From: Micractinium sp. NFX-FRZ
Lineage: Eukaryota; Chlorophyta; Trebouxiophyceae; Chlorellales; Chlorellaceae
DNA length: 64,000 nucleotides
Direction: 5' to 3'
NCBI GenBank assembly: GCA_029339195.1
Contig: JAPTJF010000072.1
Span: 1 to 64,000, forward strand
The notes under the pieces are model-generated. The model was not told the DNA's origin. It did not search any database and saw only the letters and a program-made list of their open reading frames with translations. Shown here piece by piece: positions 24,280 through 35,840 of this stretch. The number at the start of each line of letters is the position of its first letter. Position 1 is the first letter of the stretch. A program made the translations under genes and the position numbers.

Positions 24280-25505
24280 AAAGAGCTAGTAGGCGCTCAT
24301 ATCTCAACGTGCAGAGGAGGCGCCCCCGCCTCTGCGCCGCAGCTGTGCAGCTCGGCACGTAAAACCGAAACTGGGTCATCGGGCAGCTTGCGATGGGGAG
24401 CAAGCTGGCCATGCGCTGCATGCTACGGGCGTGAACCACTTTCGCGTCGCCGCTGAAGACGCTGGCGTGGCACGCTGGCTGGGCTCAAATGATCCATCAT
24501 CGCTGCTAACAACAGCCTTGCATGGAGATATCTTGGGGTTCGTCGTCAACAGGGCGGAGTTTGCAAGTGCTGAACGAGCTTTCGCTGGTCGTGTTGGCTC
24601 CTGTGCTCTCAAGACCTGCCCACCCTTCCCTGGGATGCTGTGATGCTGTGGTTGCATCCAGGGCGGGTGCAGAGAAGCTGCAGTTGACAGGCGGGCAGAG
24701 GGTCTTGGCATGGGACAATGCCGCCAGGTGCCCGCCGCCTCAGCTGCTGAAGGCGGGGCTATAGTCGGGTACCAATGAAGCCCCTTCTGTCACTTTGCTG
24801 CTAGTTCAATGAGCCCTCTTCACTTGAGCCCACAGGGCAGTCAAGCGCCGGCATGGTCTACTGTGCAGCGCACTGGTGGCGGGGGTGGGGTGTGAAGGGA
24901 TCGAGCTGTGTGGTGCGCGGCGTGAGGGCCGTGTGAACGGGGCCTGAATGAAGGTGGTGCTTGTAGCTGCCCACGCAGCTGCTGCAGAAGCTGTTGTTCT
25001 GTCGCGCCCCGCATGGGCGCTGTCATCCCATGAGCAGTGAGATCACCCCACAGGCCTCTGTGCAAGGTGAGCTGCCGCCGTGTACGGCACATGATGACTT
25101 GTTGCATTTCGTTGCCGGCATGGGGACGGGCGCAGGAAACACTGACATGAGTTTCCAGGACAACTTGCTGTGACTTGACTGCGCTGGCCTCCTTTCTACA
25201 TAGTTTGCTGGAGTCTGCTGTAACTAGACCGCAGGTAGACATGTACATGAAACTGGTACAAAGCAAAGACCCATACTGACAAGCTTGCTTGTTGCTTGTT
25301 TGTGTTTACAGTCCGTTTCTCCGCAATGAAACTTGCGATACAGACCCTTGCAAGCAAAGCCAAAATTGAAGCTCCCAAGGGGTGCCTCCGTGTTCCGCCT
25401 GTGCATAAAACACTCCATGGAGGGATTCCAGCATGGCGCGCCGCTGCCCCACGCCCAACCAGTCGTGCTGTGCTGCCTGTGCTGCGCCCTGTCGTGCTGT
25501 GCTGT
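24280..25505. other. Intergenic between P450 3' end and RNA-binding gene start
   Basis: About 1.2 kb between two minus-strand genes. It holds the P450 3' UTR (TGTAA at 25311-25307) and the promoter of the RNA-binding gene. No exon with splice support or family similarity was found. Confidence 0.45.
25307..25311 (-). terminator. TGTAA poly(A) signal, P450 gene
   Basis: The plus strand reads TTACA. The motif lies about 195 nt beyond the P450 stop codon at 25506. Confidence 0.6.
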
Positions 25506-28500
25506 TCACGTCGTGCGCGCAAAGCGTGCGGGCATGCCGTGCCGGGGGCGCGCCAGCGGGAAGAGGTTCCAGGGCTCATTTGGATTGCAGAGGGTGAGGG
25601 AGTGGCCCCTGAACATGACTGCCAAACACACCTTCATTTCCGCCATCGCCAGCAGCCAGCCCAGGCACAGCCTGCAGGCAGGGCAGGTTTTGAATGTACA
25701 TATAAGATATAGGTTAGCCTCCAGCCCAGGCACAGCCTTTGGTACGGCGGGTCGGCTGACCGGACGGTGGTAGATGAGGCCCACGTTGACAGCGCCTGCG
25801 GGTCGGTGGGTTGAACATAGGGAGTTTGGCGCTTGGGTTCGGCACCACACATCTCTGCCCCGCCCGTTCCCCACTGGCAGTCACCTGGAGCCACCCCCAA
25901 AGGGGATCCACGCCCCCGCCTTGCGCGTCGCCCCGCCCAGCCAGCGCTCCGGCTTGAAGGCCAGAGGATCCTCCTCGTTGGCCCACCTGCCCACGTGACA
26001 GCAGGGGAGGGGCGGGGGAGGTGAGGGGCAGAGGCTTGCCCAGGCCCAGGCCCAGCTCGCTCCATGCGCTTGCGGAAGAGGCAGCAGCAGGGTTGTACAG
26101 AAATGTGATGTACAACACATGCACAACCTATACACACCACATGTGGGATGACACGTGCTGTCCCCCCTTTGCTTATCATCTGGGCCATGTGCGCTTGCAG
26201 GCGGCGCGCCGGCAGGCGGCCCCACACTGACTGCACCCCAAGGTTGGCCAGCCAGCCTCCCTGCTGCAGCAGCAGCGCCCGCCCTGCCCACACGTCATGT
26301 GCCATGGCAGTGGGACCCACACTGCAGGTACTCTGTGGGCACCCCAAGGCCAGCCAGCCTCCCCTCCGCTGCTGCAGTAGCAGCGCCCCGGGTTCCTCCC
26401 GCCCACACTGCCAGTGGCAGTGGCCGCCGCCCACCTGGCGTCTGTCAGAAGCGGCTGCGCCAGGCTGCACTGCATGCGCGCGCCCTTCGGGATTGTGTAG
26501 CCAGCAAGCTCAAAGTCCTGTTGGGGGGGTGGCAGCAGGGGGTGAGGCGAGGGTGTGGAAGGGGAGGGGAGGTGGCAGCAGGGGGTGAGGCGAGGGTGTG
26601 GAAGGGGAGGGGAGGTGGCAGCAGGGGGTGAGGCGAGGGTGTGGGAAGAGCGGGGGGCGCCCCTGGGACTCGCATCGTGCCTTGTGGCTGGCCAGCAGGC
26701 TTTGTTTGCAGGTCAGCATAACCCCCGGCAGGCGGGGCACCCAGCAGGGACCCCATGGATCAAGCCGCAGATAGCTGCGCCCAGGCACGCTCCCCCCACC
26801 CCCCACACACACAAAGACGCCTCCGGCCCCACCTGTCTGTCTGCAGGGCGGGCGTGCAGCGGGGGAGCCAGCATTGCTATGGTGCCCAGCCGCCGCCAGG
26901 CAGGCAGGCAGCACTCGCCAGCCACACATCTTCAATCTCAGCTGCTGGCAGCAGCGCCCCAGCACCCCCACTGCACCTGGAGCGCCACGCGGGGGAAGCC
27001 GGCAATGATGGGTGTGATGCGCAGCGCCTCCCGGACCACGCCCTCGGCGTACTGCATCTCCTCCAGCGCTGCCTCGCTGATGGCCGCCCCGTGCTTGGCC
27101 ACGACCTCCGCCTGCGGGGCAAGGCGGTGCCGAAAGCAAGGGCGGGAGGTGAGTGACTGGTTTCGTGCACTGAATGCCACCCGGCGCCAGCTAACGCCAG
27201 CATGGGGGGTGCCTGCTTGGGAACAACCTGCGCCTGCAGCGGCGGACAAGGCGCGTCTGGGTGGGAGTGCAGGTGCTGGGGAGCGCTGCAACTGTTTGCT
27301 GCTCCGTCCTGCCAACCCGGCTCCCGGCCCGGTCGTTCACCTGCGCCTGGTGCGTCAGTCTGCGCCCCTGGGTGCGCGTGCAGGTGCGTGCTTGCTGCTG
27401 CCCACGAGGCAAGTGTACTGCGCCTGCCCGCTCACCGGGCCCTCCTGGGGCAGGCGCTTGATCCCCCCCCGGAGCGAGTGTGCCGATCCTGCTCTAGCTG
27501 CTGCCAGGACAGGGTGCTACCACGCCACCGTGCCACCACAGTATGTGCTTGCTGCCACCTGGGCACCCCTGCCCGCTCACCTGCTCCTGGCGCAGGCGGT
27601 CTGCCGCCTCTGGGTGTGCGTGCAGGTGCTGGAAGATGCGTGTGAGGCTGGTGGAGGAGGTGTCGTGCCCAGCAAAGAGCAGGGTCAGAACAGAGTCCGC
27701 AATCTGCTCCCTGCAGCCCAAGGGAGGGGAGGAGGCACCAGCATGCACGGCAAGGTCAGGTGTTGGGGCGCAACGAAGGGCAGGGTAAGAACCAAGCCGC
27801 CAATCTGCTCCCTGCAGCCGAGGGAGGGGAGGAGGCACAGCAGGCGCGGCAAGGTGAGGAGCAGGGCCCGGCGAAGAGCAGGGTAAGAACCAAGCCGCCA
27901 ATCTGCCCTGTGCAGCCAAGCTTGCCATGCAAGGCCGGCATGGATGCAACGCAGGTGAGCAGACTGACTCAGAACCGGGGTGGCGTGCCACCCTGCTAAC
28001 ATCACCTGGTGAGCCCTCTGCCCTCCTCATCGCGGCTGCCCATCAGCAGATCCAGCGCTGTGGGCTGCTTCTGCTCGTCGCTGCGCCCAGGTGCAGCAGC
28101 CGCCCCATTGGGAGCCCCCGTGGCAGCCGCCCCGTCTGTCTTCTCTGCCTCCTTCTCGGCAGCCGCCCAGGCCGCCTTGCTTTCCTCCAGCAGGTCCAAA
28201 CTGGCATGGATGCGCTGCATCAGCCCCGCACGCGCCTTCATGCCGCGCGCAAACACGGTGCCGGGGATGGCCACGGGGAAGCTGCAGGGAGGCCAGGGCC
28301 GGTGGGGGGGAGGGCGGGCAATGGGGCGCGGGGTGAGCGAGGGGCGCTGCCCCGGGCATAAGCGAGTGCAAGGCTACAAGGCTGTGAGCAGCGCTGGCCG
28401 CGCCTTGTTGTGGCTGCTGCGGCTAGAGGAGCAGACGCGCAGAGGCGTACTGCAGCAGCAGGGGTGTGATGCGCACGTACTGCTCAAGCAGATTTTGCAG

Positions 28501-30531
28501 GGTCGCGTTGTGCGCATGCGAGGGGCGGCCTGCTGTGGCCGCCCCTCGCACCACAAGCAGCCCGTGCATACACACATGCAGCACTCTCTCAAGCCCCCCC
28601 GCCACCCACCTGAACAGCCCGTCCAGCCAGTCCTTGAAGAGGGCGTTGACGTGCGCAAAGCCTTGGGGACCGGGTGCCGTCCAGCTGTTGTCCACACCCA
28701 GGATGATCTCCACAGCCACACGGAACGTCCACCACTTCATTTCATCGTACGCCCTGTGAAGTACAGAAACAGAGGCTGTCCCAACTGAGCGGTGCTCTTG
28801 TTGTTGCTTAAGGTAAGTGACCGGGAGGGCAGTGGCGGCACAAACTGAGCTGACAGGCAGTCGAGTGCACAGGGGGCAGCGGAGGCCCAGCTTGAACTGA
28901 CATGGCAGCAGAGTGCACCGAGAACGCCTGTGCGGCAGCAGGCAGGGCAGGCCGGCAGCAGCAAGTGCGCTCACAGGATGTCGCCCTGTGCCGCCCACTT
29001 CTCAACTGCCTGCAGCACAGCAGGCACAGCAGGCACAGCGGGAACAGGCGGGCGCGGGAGGTCGGCGGGTCGGCCGGCCAGCAGGCCGGTAGTGGGCACA
29101 GCAGGCAGGTCGGCAGGCGGATGGCACGGGCTGAGGCTGTGCTGAGCACGCCCAGCAGCATAGCATGCCTGCAGCACGCGTGCCTCGCACTCGGCATGCG
29201 GCCCTCTCCAGGAGTCCAAGCACAGGCAGGCAGTGGCAGCACGGCCCTGCTGCGCCTCACCTCCTCCGCCGAAGCCTGCATGCGGGGGAGGTAGCCCCGG
29301 ATCGCCTTTGGGGTGAAGGCCGCCTGCGCGAGGCGCCTGCCGGGGGCACAGCGGGGGGGCGCAGCGGTTGGGTGCGTCGCCAATGGCGGGTCGGGGGCAG
29401 GGCGGGCCGCACGGCTGGAAAGTCGGTCCCAACTCCTTGTGCTGACCAGCAAAGTGTTGTCATCTCGGGCGGGGCGGGCAGGGCAGTATGGGTCAAGCAG
29501 GGCAGGCAGGGAGCAGCACTGGCGGCACAACAGGGCGGCGCGGGCGGGCGGCACGGTCGGGCGCCAAGCGGGCTCACTTCACGCGGATGTGCTGCTTGCC
29601 GGTGATGTTGACCAAGCCCCAGCGCCCCAGCAGGTGCTTCACAGAGGGAGGGTACTCCGCCTCAACTGCGGTTGCAAATCATTGATTGTTGGAGTGGGGT
29701 TGGGGTGTGGGGGCGGCGGCAAGCGGGCAATAGGATGGGCGGCCGAGGTGCAAGGGTGGACATTGCATTGTAGCACCCTGCGCTGTCCCCGCTCCAAGAG
29801 TCGCTGTGTGGCCCCGATTACTCAGCCATGGTGTGTTCACCCCAGCAGCACATCATTCACGGTCTCCAGCCCGTCCACTGGCCGCCTGCAAGCATGCCTG
29901 CCCACACCATGCTGCCGGTCTACCCTCTTGTCCCCCGCCCTCCGCTCACCGGTGGTGTGCTCGCCCCGCAGCACTTGGTTGATGGCCTCCAGCCCGCCCA
30001 CCATGAGCATGCGGCGCCCAAGGAAGCGCCACCAAAAGACGGGGCCGTGGCGGGCGTGGAGCGCCACCGAGTCTGGAAAGTCACCGGTCAGGGTGACCAC
30101 CCAAGTCAGGTCGCTGCAGGGCAGTTTCAAGTGCAGGCAGCCAAGGTCAAGTGGGCTTGCAGAAGGGGGCAGCAAAGTTGGGGCCTCAATACAAGAGTGC
30201 TGGGGTGGTCTACCGTGCTGGAGCTCTACAGAGCTCCAGCCGCCAGCAGTGCACGTGCGCAGTACCTGCAGCGGAGGGGCGAAAGGCATAGAAGCAGGGT
30301 GACTGGACATTGGGGAACTGGCCAAACCGTGTGATGCCTGACAGGCACGGGCATCCCGCCTGTTTGCCCCACACACCTGTAGAAAGGGAAAGGGCTGGGG
30401 ATGCGTGCGGGCTGCAGTCCCGACGCGGCGTGCGCCACCGCCGGCGCGCCGCGCTGCCGCCGCTGGTGCGCCAGGAAGAGTGCGGCCACCACAAAAAGCA
30501 GCACAGCTGCTGCGGCGACCATCGAGAGCAT
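25506..30531 (-). CDS. Cytochrome P450, membrane-anchored, CYP85-clan-like
   Basis: Twelve exons give 517 residues with consistent phases: 30531-30377, 30113-29950, 29665-29578, 29336-29261, 29009-28975, 28753-28610, 28281-28006, 27710-27581, 27111-26977, 26517-26435, 25986-25885, 25671-25506. The N-terminus MLSMVAAAAVLLFVVAALFL is a signal anchor for the ER or envelope. The I-helix reads LLFAGHDTS, the K-helix ExxR is EALR, the meander is FKPERW and the haem loop FGGGSRLCLG contains the cysteine ligand, split by the last intron. Features such as FELAGYTIPKGARM resemble CYP85/CYP26/CYP120-type enzymes. The substrate is unknown. An Ala/Gly-rich insert of about 40 residues (EKTDGAAATGAPNGAAAAPG) lies just before the I-helix. 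Four intronic tandem copies of exon edges are annotated separately. Confidence 0.9.
25715..25742 (-). repeat. Short duplicate of P450 exon 12 start
   Basis: GGCTGTGCCTGGGCTGG on the minus strand, the haem-Cys exon start, recurs here about 65 bp upstream of the real exon at 25671. It lies inside the preceding intron and lacks a clean CAG acceptor. Confidence 0.7.
26240..26410. repeat. Diverged direct repeat in P450 intron 10
   Basis: Two imperfect copies share CTTGGGGTGC and a GGGAGGCTGGCTGGCC core next to CTGCTGCAGCAG-like sequence on the minus strand. The period is about 110 bp. No coding role is seen. Confidence 0.55.
26529..26657. repeat. 43-bp minisatellite, three copies, P450 intron 9
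   Basis: GTGGCAGCAGGGGGTGAGGC begins near-perfect units at 26529, 26572 and 26615. The array abuts the acceptor of the following exon (26517) on the minus strand. Confidence 0.9.
27774..27920 (-). repeat. Two ghost copies of the P450 I-helix exon start
   Basis: The real exon 8 acceptor and start are at 27716-27680: CTGCAG, then GAGCAGATTGCGGACTCTGT. Two tandem copies lie upstream in the intron, with acceptors at 27817-27812 and 27915-27910. They read (E/G)QIGGLVLTLLFAG-like peptides before diverging. Spacing is about 100 bp. The first copy keeps CTGCAG; the second has TGCACAG. Confidence 0.88.
29830..29895 (-). repeat. Ghost copy of P450 exon 2 end
   Basis: The minus-strand frame reads RRPVDGLETVNDVLLGVNT here, versus the real exon end LMVGGLEAINQVLRGEHTT at 29950-30010. 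The copy lies about 110 bp into the following intron and has lost the GTGAGC donor. Confidence 0.82.
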
Positions 30532-31390
30532 GGCGGGGATGCTGCAGGTCGCGGCTAGCGGTGCACGTCTTTGTCCAAAGGGCTGGGAAGCTCGTTCAGG
30601 TGCAGTGCGCAGCGCCTGGCTAAGCAGAACCGCTTGTGAGGCTGGGGAGCGGCGAACAAAGCGACTGCGAGGCAGTGGTCGATCAGTGGTCGATCAACGG
30701 AAGGCGCTGCAGGGTACTGCAGGGGCGGCGCCGAACCTTTGGTGGACGGCGGCAGCTGATGTGTGGCTGTCAGCGCCCCACAAGGCCCACACACCACTGC
30801 AGGTCTTGCCTGCACCTGTTCACGAAACACAATCATTAGGCTTGACATTCAAACCGATGTGAAGTCCTGGCGGTGGGACACACCCCCAGGCTGGCTGCAG
30901 AGCGCCTCGTCACGCTCCGCTCGTCACACCCCGCCGCTGCGGCGCCCACAGCTGCCACCCGGGCATGCAGCTTGTTAGATGTCCAAGGCAGCCGTGGCGC
31001 ATGTCAGGTCGAATCAAATCGATTCAAGCGGTATTCAGCAGCACCAGCAGTCAGAGGAAGGCGTGCAGCTTCCCCAGTGGGATGCACTCCTGGCCATGGC
31101 CCGCCGCTTTCAGCGTCCCCTATTGAAACAGCCGCCTGCCTCAAACCCTGCCCAGCTTGCGGATCCGGTTCAATCTGTTCTATCCGGTACATGGAACCCT
31201 AACCTGTTCAAATTGAAGCCTGTGATACCTTGGCCTGCAATCATTCTCATCATACGTGCCTCAAGGCTGCACGAACATTCGTTGTTCCTACCCTTCATAT
31301 ACCTGGGGTCCGTGTTTTTGTTTGCCCCTGCTCTGTCTGCAGGAACCAATTAAACTCTGAGAGGCCTGCCAGCAGTCTTGGACGGCCCAC
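30532..31390. other. Divergent promoter region, P450 (-) and Kazal-like (+)
   Basis: About 860 bp between two divergent starts. It includes a copy of the 3' end of the downstream glutaminyl cyclase gene (31010-31122). Open frames on + (30979-31353) run through that repeat and are not considered real. Confidence 0.5.
31010..31122 (-). repeat. Relic copy of glutaminyl cyclase 3' end
   Basis: Similar to 32143-32232 (shared TGGGATGCACTCCTGG, CAGTCAGA, CCGCT-TCAGCG blocks), which contains the stop codon and last 20 or so codons of the minus-strand cyclase. Together the two copies bracket the Kazal-like gene as direct repeats. Confidence 0.75.
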
Positions 31391-31941
31391 ATGATGCACC
31401 GCTGGGCGTGCCTCCCCCTGCTGGCCTGGTGAGTGCTGCTGTTGCAACTGCTTGCTCCCCAGCAGGCCAGAGTGTTTGGGCTCATGTAGCGACGCCAGCG
31501 CCACCCCAGCCGAGGCGCTGCCCTGCCCGCTTGCCTCCTCCAAACTGTAGCTCGCGGCTGCCTTCCTCTCTTCCCCACCCTACCCCACCCTGCAGCCTCT
31601 TGGCTGGTGCTGCCACCGCCGACGCTGTGCCAGTTGCTTGCAAGCCCGACTGCCCCTGCCCCGCTGTTGCCTCCCCACCGGTTTGCTGCCGCCCGGGAGT
31701 GGGCGGAGGTACTCAGTTTGGCAGCCGCTGCAGTGCTGAGTGCTGCGGCTTTGATTTTGAGGCCGAATGCAAACATGGCGCATGCTTCCCTGCCTGCAAA
31801 CCCGACTGCCGCTGCCCTTCTGTGGCAGCACCGGTCTGCTGTCGGCCTGGGGTCGGCGGGGGGCAGCAGTTTGCAAACCGCTGTGGTGCCGAGTGTTGTG
31901 GAATGGATTTTGAGGCCGAGTGCACCTATGGCACGTGCTGA
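31391..31941 (+). CDS. Small secreted cysteine-rich protein, two Kazal-like repeats
   Basis: Exons 31391-31428 and 31596-31941 give 127 residues. A signal peptide (MMHRWACLPLLACLLAGAATA) precedes two tandem modules of about 48 residues, each with ten cysteines. The pattern is C-x3-C-x-C-P-x4-6-PVCC-RPGVGGG-x-Q/F-x4-C-x-AECCG-x-DFEAEC-x3-GxC. PVC...C.AEC.G resembles the Kazal serine-protease-inhibitor core (PVCG-DG-TY-N-C-A-C-G). Here the Gly after PVC is replaced by Cys, and a CC pair replaces the usual A-x-C-x-G spacing. A secreted protease inhibitor or structural role is inferred. The start is one of two adjacent ATGs. A TGTAA motif lies 166 nt past the stop. Confidence 0.78.
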
Positions 31942-32106
31942 GAAGTTTTGAAGTGCTGCCCGCAGCCTCAGTCTTCATGTGGTTGCCTACCTTGTTCATA
32001 CACCCACTTGAACAAGTTGCAATTGCAACTTGTTGATTACCTCCCTTGTCTGTGTAGACCTTGCCTTCGCCCGCAGCCGCCATACAGAATGCAGGCAGGG
32101 CAGCTG

Positions 32107-32111
32107 TGTAA
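32107..32111 (+). terminator. TGTAA poly(A) signal, Kazal-like gene
   Basis: The motif lies about 165 nt past the stop at 31941 and before the convergent cyclase stop at 32171. Confidence 0.6.
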
Positions 32112-32170
32112 GCGATTAAGTTTGGCAGCAGCCTTTATGTAATTCAAGTCAAGTGGAATCAAGCCAGCAG

Positions 32171-35021
32171 TCAGAAGAAGCCGTGCAGTTCGCCCCGTGG
32201 GATGCACTCCTGGCGCGCCGCTCTCAGCGCCCCCGCTGCCTCCGCTGCCGGCACCTCTTCAAGCTCCACTTGATAGATGCGTGGCCACAGTTTGCCCCCC
32301 ACAAACAGCCGGCGCTGCTGCTCATCCCAGGCAATGCCGTTGAGCACCTCTGGCTGCTCACGCGAGGGCAGCGTGCCGCCCGCCTGCCCACCTGCCGCCA
32401 CATCAGCAGCTGTCGCCTCGAGCGCGCGCTGCCGCAGGCCGCTCATGCGCACCCAGCCCACCACCGCTCCACTGGCGGGGTCCACCTGTGTGCGTGTGCA
32501 GAGGTGGGGGGTGGCAGTGTGGAAGGACAGGTTGAGAAGCGATGGGGGCACGAGGCGCCCGCAAGGTGGGGAGGCAGGCATGGGCTTTAAGGCCCCATCG
32601 TTCTGCAAAGCTGGGCACGGCAGAGCAGCGCCAGCAAGGCAGCCCTCCTCCCCCCTGCGCCGCTCCCTAGAGGGCCCCACCTGAGCGATGCAGTCTGTCA
32701 TCCACACATTGGCCCACACCAGCCCATCAATGACCTCCAGCTCGTTGAGCCACCGCACCTCCTTGCCGCCATCTGCAAGCGGACGACGACACACAAGTTA
32801 GCACAAGTTCAGAGCTGCAAGTTGGGGAACGAGGTTGGCTAGCAGCAGGAAGAAGGGGAAGGTGTGGAGGTGGCGGTGGACGTTGAGGTTGGAACCCTTG
32901 CAACCGGTGGCGCCGCCTGCTGCCCAAGCGCACCGGAGCATGCCAAAGCAGCTGCACCAGCGATAGAGCTGCGGCTGGCATGGGATGGGCGGTGTGCCAC
33001 ATGGGCGGCGCTCAGCCACGCGCTGCCTGGCTAGCCCCAGCTGGCGGCTCCTGCTGCTGCTCCCCCTGCCTCCCCGGCTGCAACCGTCCTCCCTCCCCAG
33101 AGGCGACTGGGCCCAGGGCTGGATAAATCTACCCCTGCACTCACCTGTCACCTCCATCCCCCAACTCCCATGAAGCTGCCACGTCCCCTCCCACCAACTG
33201 CCTCACACTACGCCTCCCCCTTTGCCTCACCTTTTACCGTCACCTCCCGCACTTTCTTCAGGCTGCCGGGGTCCAGCCACGTCAGCTTCTCGCTGGAATC
33301 CCCAACCACCAGGTGGCTCCCGTCACTTGTGATCCCCCAGCCGTCGGCCAGCGGGGTGGCCACCTCCCGCACATCCTCAAAATCGGAGACAGCGTAGCTC
33401 CAGGTGCGGGGCGACTGCCACGTCACTTGGTACAGCCTGCAGAGAAGCACGGGCAGTGGCACACACATTGAGAGGTGGATCGGGAGAAGGGCGGCCACCT
33501 CTGGCACACCCTCAATGTCGGACGCAGGGTTGCTCAACGTGCGGGCGCAACTGCCCCACATTATCCACTGGCAGAGCCTGAGGGTTGCAGACAGTGGGCC
33601 GTGCATGTGAGCAGCGTGGGCGGGCAAAGCGGGAGTGGGCGGGCGGGCAGCGGCGGCCGGGCTAGCGCAGGTGCGGCACTGCAAGTGCGGGTCATGACAG
33701 GAGCAGCGTGCGAGAGCGGCGTGTGAAAGGAGCAAGGTGAGATGTTTCAGGTGGGCAGGACAGGAGTTGAGAGAGGGCAGAAGCGGGCAGAGGAGGAGTT
33801 GGGAGGGCAGGAGCAGCCCGGGGCGCGGCGGCCGCACCTGTCTCCATGCCGGGTGATGCCCTCACCAAATTCCGACTGCAGGCAGGCAGGCAGCCAGGAT
33901 GCATTCGGTAGGAAGGCAGGCCGAGGGTGGGTGGGCGAGGCAGGCAGCCAAAGGCAGCCAAGCTGGCACCTGATGAGGGCTCCGGGCAAACAGGCATGCC
34001 CAGCCCAGCCAAACATGGGGGCGGCATTCTGGGCACGTGGTAACACCCTGCCACCCTGCCCGCCAGCACGCCCTTGCCCCCCGTGGCACCCGCTTGCAGA
34101 CGGGTCATACAACCGTGCCAGCCCCGGTCACCCCGCCTCACCGCGGGCAGCTTCTTGCTGCGCAGCACCCGCCCGCTCTCCACCTCCACCTCACGCACAG
34201 TCGACTGGCCGTTGAGACCCGTCGACTCCCAGAACACCTCCCTGCAGGCAGAGCGAGGGCAGAATATACAATGTGTTCATCAGCGAGTACTGGCGATGGG
34301 TTTGCCAGAGCCAGTGGTGCCGTCTGAAACTGCCAGGCCACCGTGATGCAGGAGGGTGCACACGAACTGTGCAAACAGCGATATCAACTACAACCATTTC
34401 CTGAACCCACAGTAGCTGGGCCTGCTGCACCGGCCCTGATGCCAGCCAGCATGCCCGCATCATGTGCCTTAAAACCTGCCTGCCCAAGTGTCCAGGCACC
34501 CAGCACCCGCCAACAGCAGCACCCACCTGCAGTTCTGCTTGTCCTCGCCCTCCGCCTCGCACACCCGATCAAACTGCAGGCCCTGCGTGAATGCCTTGCG
34601 GTCATGTGGCAGCTCCCGCACCACACGGTGGCGGTACACGCGTGGCCGCCCATCGGGCCGCGCCCCCCAGCCGCCGCCTGCGACGTCTCGGCTCTTGACC
34701 CGCCCGCCTCCCCCGCTGCTGCGCTTCCCACTGCCGCCCGCTCCCATGAACACGAAGAAGAGGAAGAGGGTCACAAAGCACTGCAGGCAGGGCAGGAGAG
34801 TGGCACAAGCGAATGGGCAGGCCTGGGACGCAGTCGTGGTGCGGCGGCGGCAGCGGCGACGGCAGGTGGCCCAGCCTACAGGCGGACGGGCGGGACCATC
34901 TCTATGCACAGGGCGTAGCTATTAGATGCTGTATGTGCCCCGATCGCCCTGAACTGCCGCTCACCACTCCGACGGTCACGGGCAGCCTCCAGTGCCCTCT
35001 CCGCGCCGACTTCTTGCCCAT
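32171..35021 (-). CDS. Glutaminyl-peptide cyclotransferase, membrane-anchored
   Basis: Seven exons (35021-34965, 34780-34527, 34241-34142, 33875-33838, 33436-33231, 32772-32681, 32485-32171) give 353 residues in consistent phase. The N-terminus MGKKSARRGHWRLPVTVGV plus FVTLFLFFVFM is a basic signal anchor. A plant/bacterial-type glutamine cyclotransferase beta-propeller follows: LPHDRKAFTQGLQF, EVFWESTGLNGQSTVREV, SEFGEGITR, GWGITSDGSHLVVGDSS, LNELEVIDGLVWANVW, PEVLNGIAWDEQQRRLFVGGK. It converts N-terminal Gln to pyroglutamate on secretory proteins. The gene is convergent with the Kazal-like gene. A degenerate copy of exon 5 is present in the intron before it. Confidence 0.92.
33487..33590 (-). 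repeat. Ghost copy of cyclase exon 5 start
   Basis: Minus-strand reading LCQWIMWGSCARTLSNPASD...VPEVAALL parallels the real exon LYQVTWQSPRTWSYAVSD...VREVATPL (33436-33355). The copy lies upstream in the intron, separated by about 140 bp. Confidence 0.82.
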
Positions 35022-35840
35022 TTTGGCCTGTGCGGCGAGCGGCTTCCTGCTTTTGCCCATCTCCAGGTCCATGCCCCGCCTCCCAAGCAGCCTGCGTCAC
35101 CAAAACCGGGCGCTACCAAAAGACCCGTTCTGAAGCCGCGCGTTCTGAGTCCGTAGGCCAGGGTGATCGAGGGCTCATGAACAAGCCGATGGGAGTCAGA
35201 TCATCGGAGAAAGTCGGTGCGTGCCGTGTGCCTGTCGCCGCCTGCGTCTGCCGCAACGCTGCGCCCGCCGTGATGTGGCCGATCAGACCCCAGTCTGCCC
35301 CAGGCAGCGGCCTGCTCGCTCTTCCCTCTAACAGCACTGAAGTATGGATGTGCATGGTCGTCCCTTGGAAGCCCTAACATGTTGGCCGTATAGGAGGGGC
35401 AAGGGTATGACGGGGTGGGGTGGCAAGCAAGCGAGCAAAGACGAGACAAAATAAATGCTGGGGGAGGTGAAGTGAGCAGAGTCGCCTGGAAAATCGAAAA
35501 TCAAGGGCATGGGATGGGAGAGCGCCGCCGGGGCCGGGGAGCAGGTATGGCTGCTGATGTGGCTGTGCCCGGCGCGCGCTGGGAGTGGGCTGGTTCCGCC
35601 GCTGCCTTTTGGCGCTGCATGTTTACCTGGTGCAAAGACACGAGCCGCGGCTGGCTTGAGGGGCGGCAGCGCAGAGGGAGGGCGTCTTTATAAGTCGGTG
35701 AGAGAAAGCAGGGCAGGGGCAGAGCGCTAAGCGCGCTGCCCTCTCCGCCCCGCCTCACCCGGCCCCGCCTCGCCCGCCCGCTGCTGCTACTACTGCCGCC
35801 GCCGCCAGCGCGGCGCGCCGCACGCTGCCGCTGTCGCTGG
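35022..35840. other. Intergenic: cyclase promoter and BFR1-like 3' UTR
   Basis: About 820 bp between two minus-strand genes. No exon, RNA gene or TGTAA (minus) motif was recognised. Confidence 0.4.

Noticed and set aside
26555..27886. 443-residue plus-strand frame opposite the P450
   Set aside because: Antisense to the P450 exons and introns, including the minisatellite and the ghost-exon repeats. No domain.
30979..31353. 124-residue plus-strand frame with a hydrophobic C-terminus
   Set aside because: It includes the relic copy of the cyclase 3' end in antisense and has no independent support.
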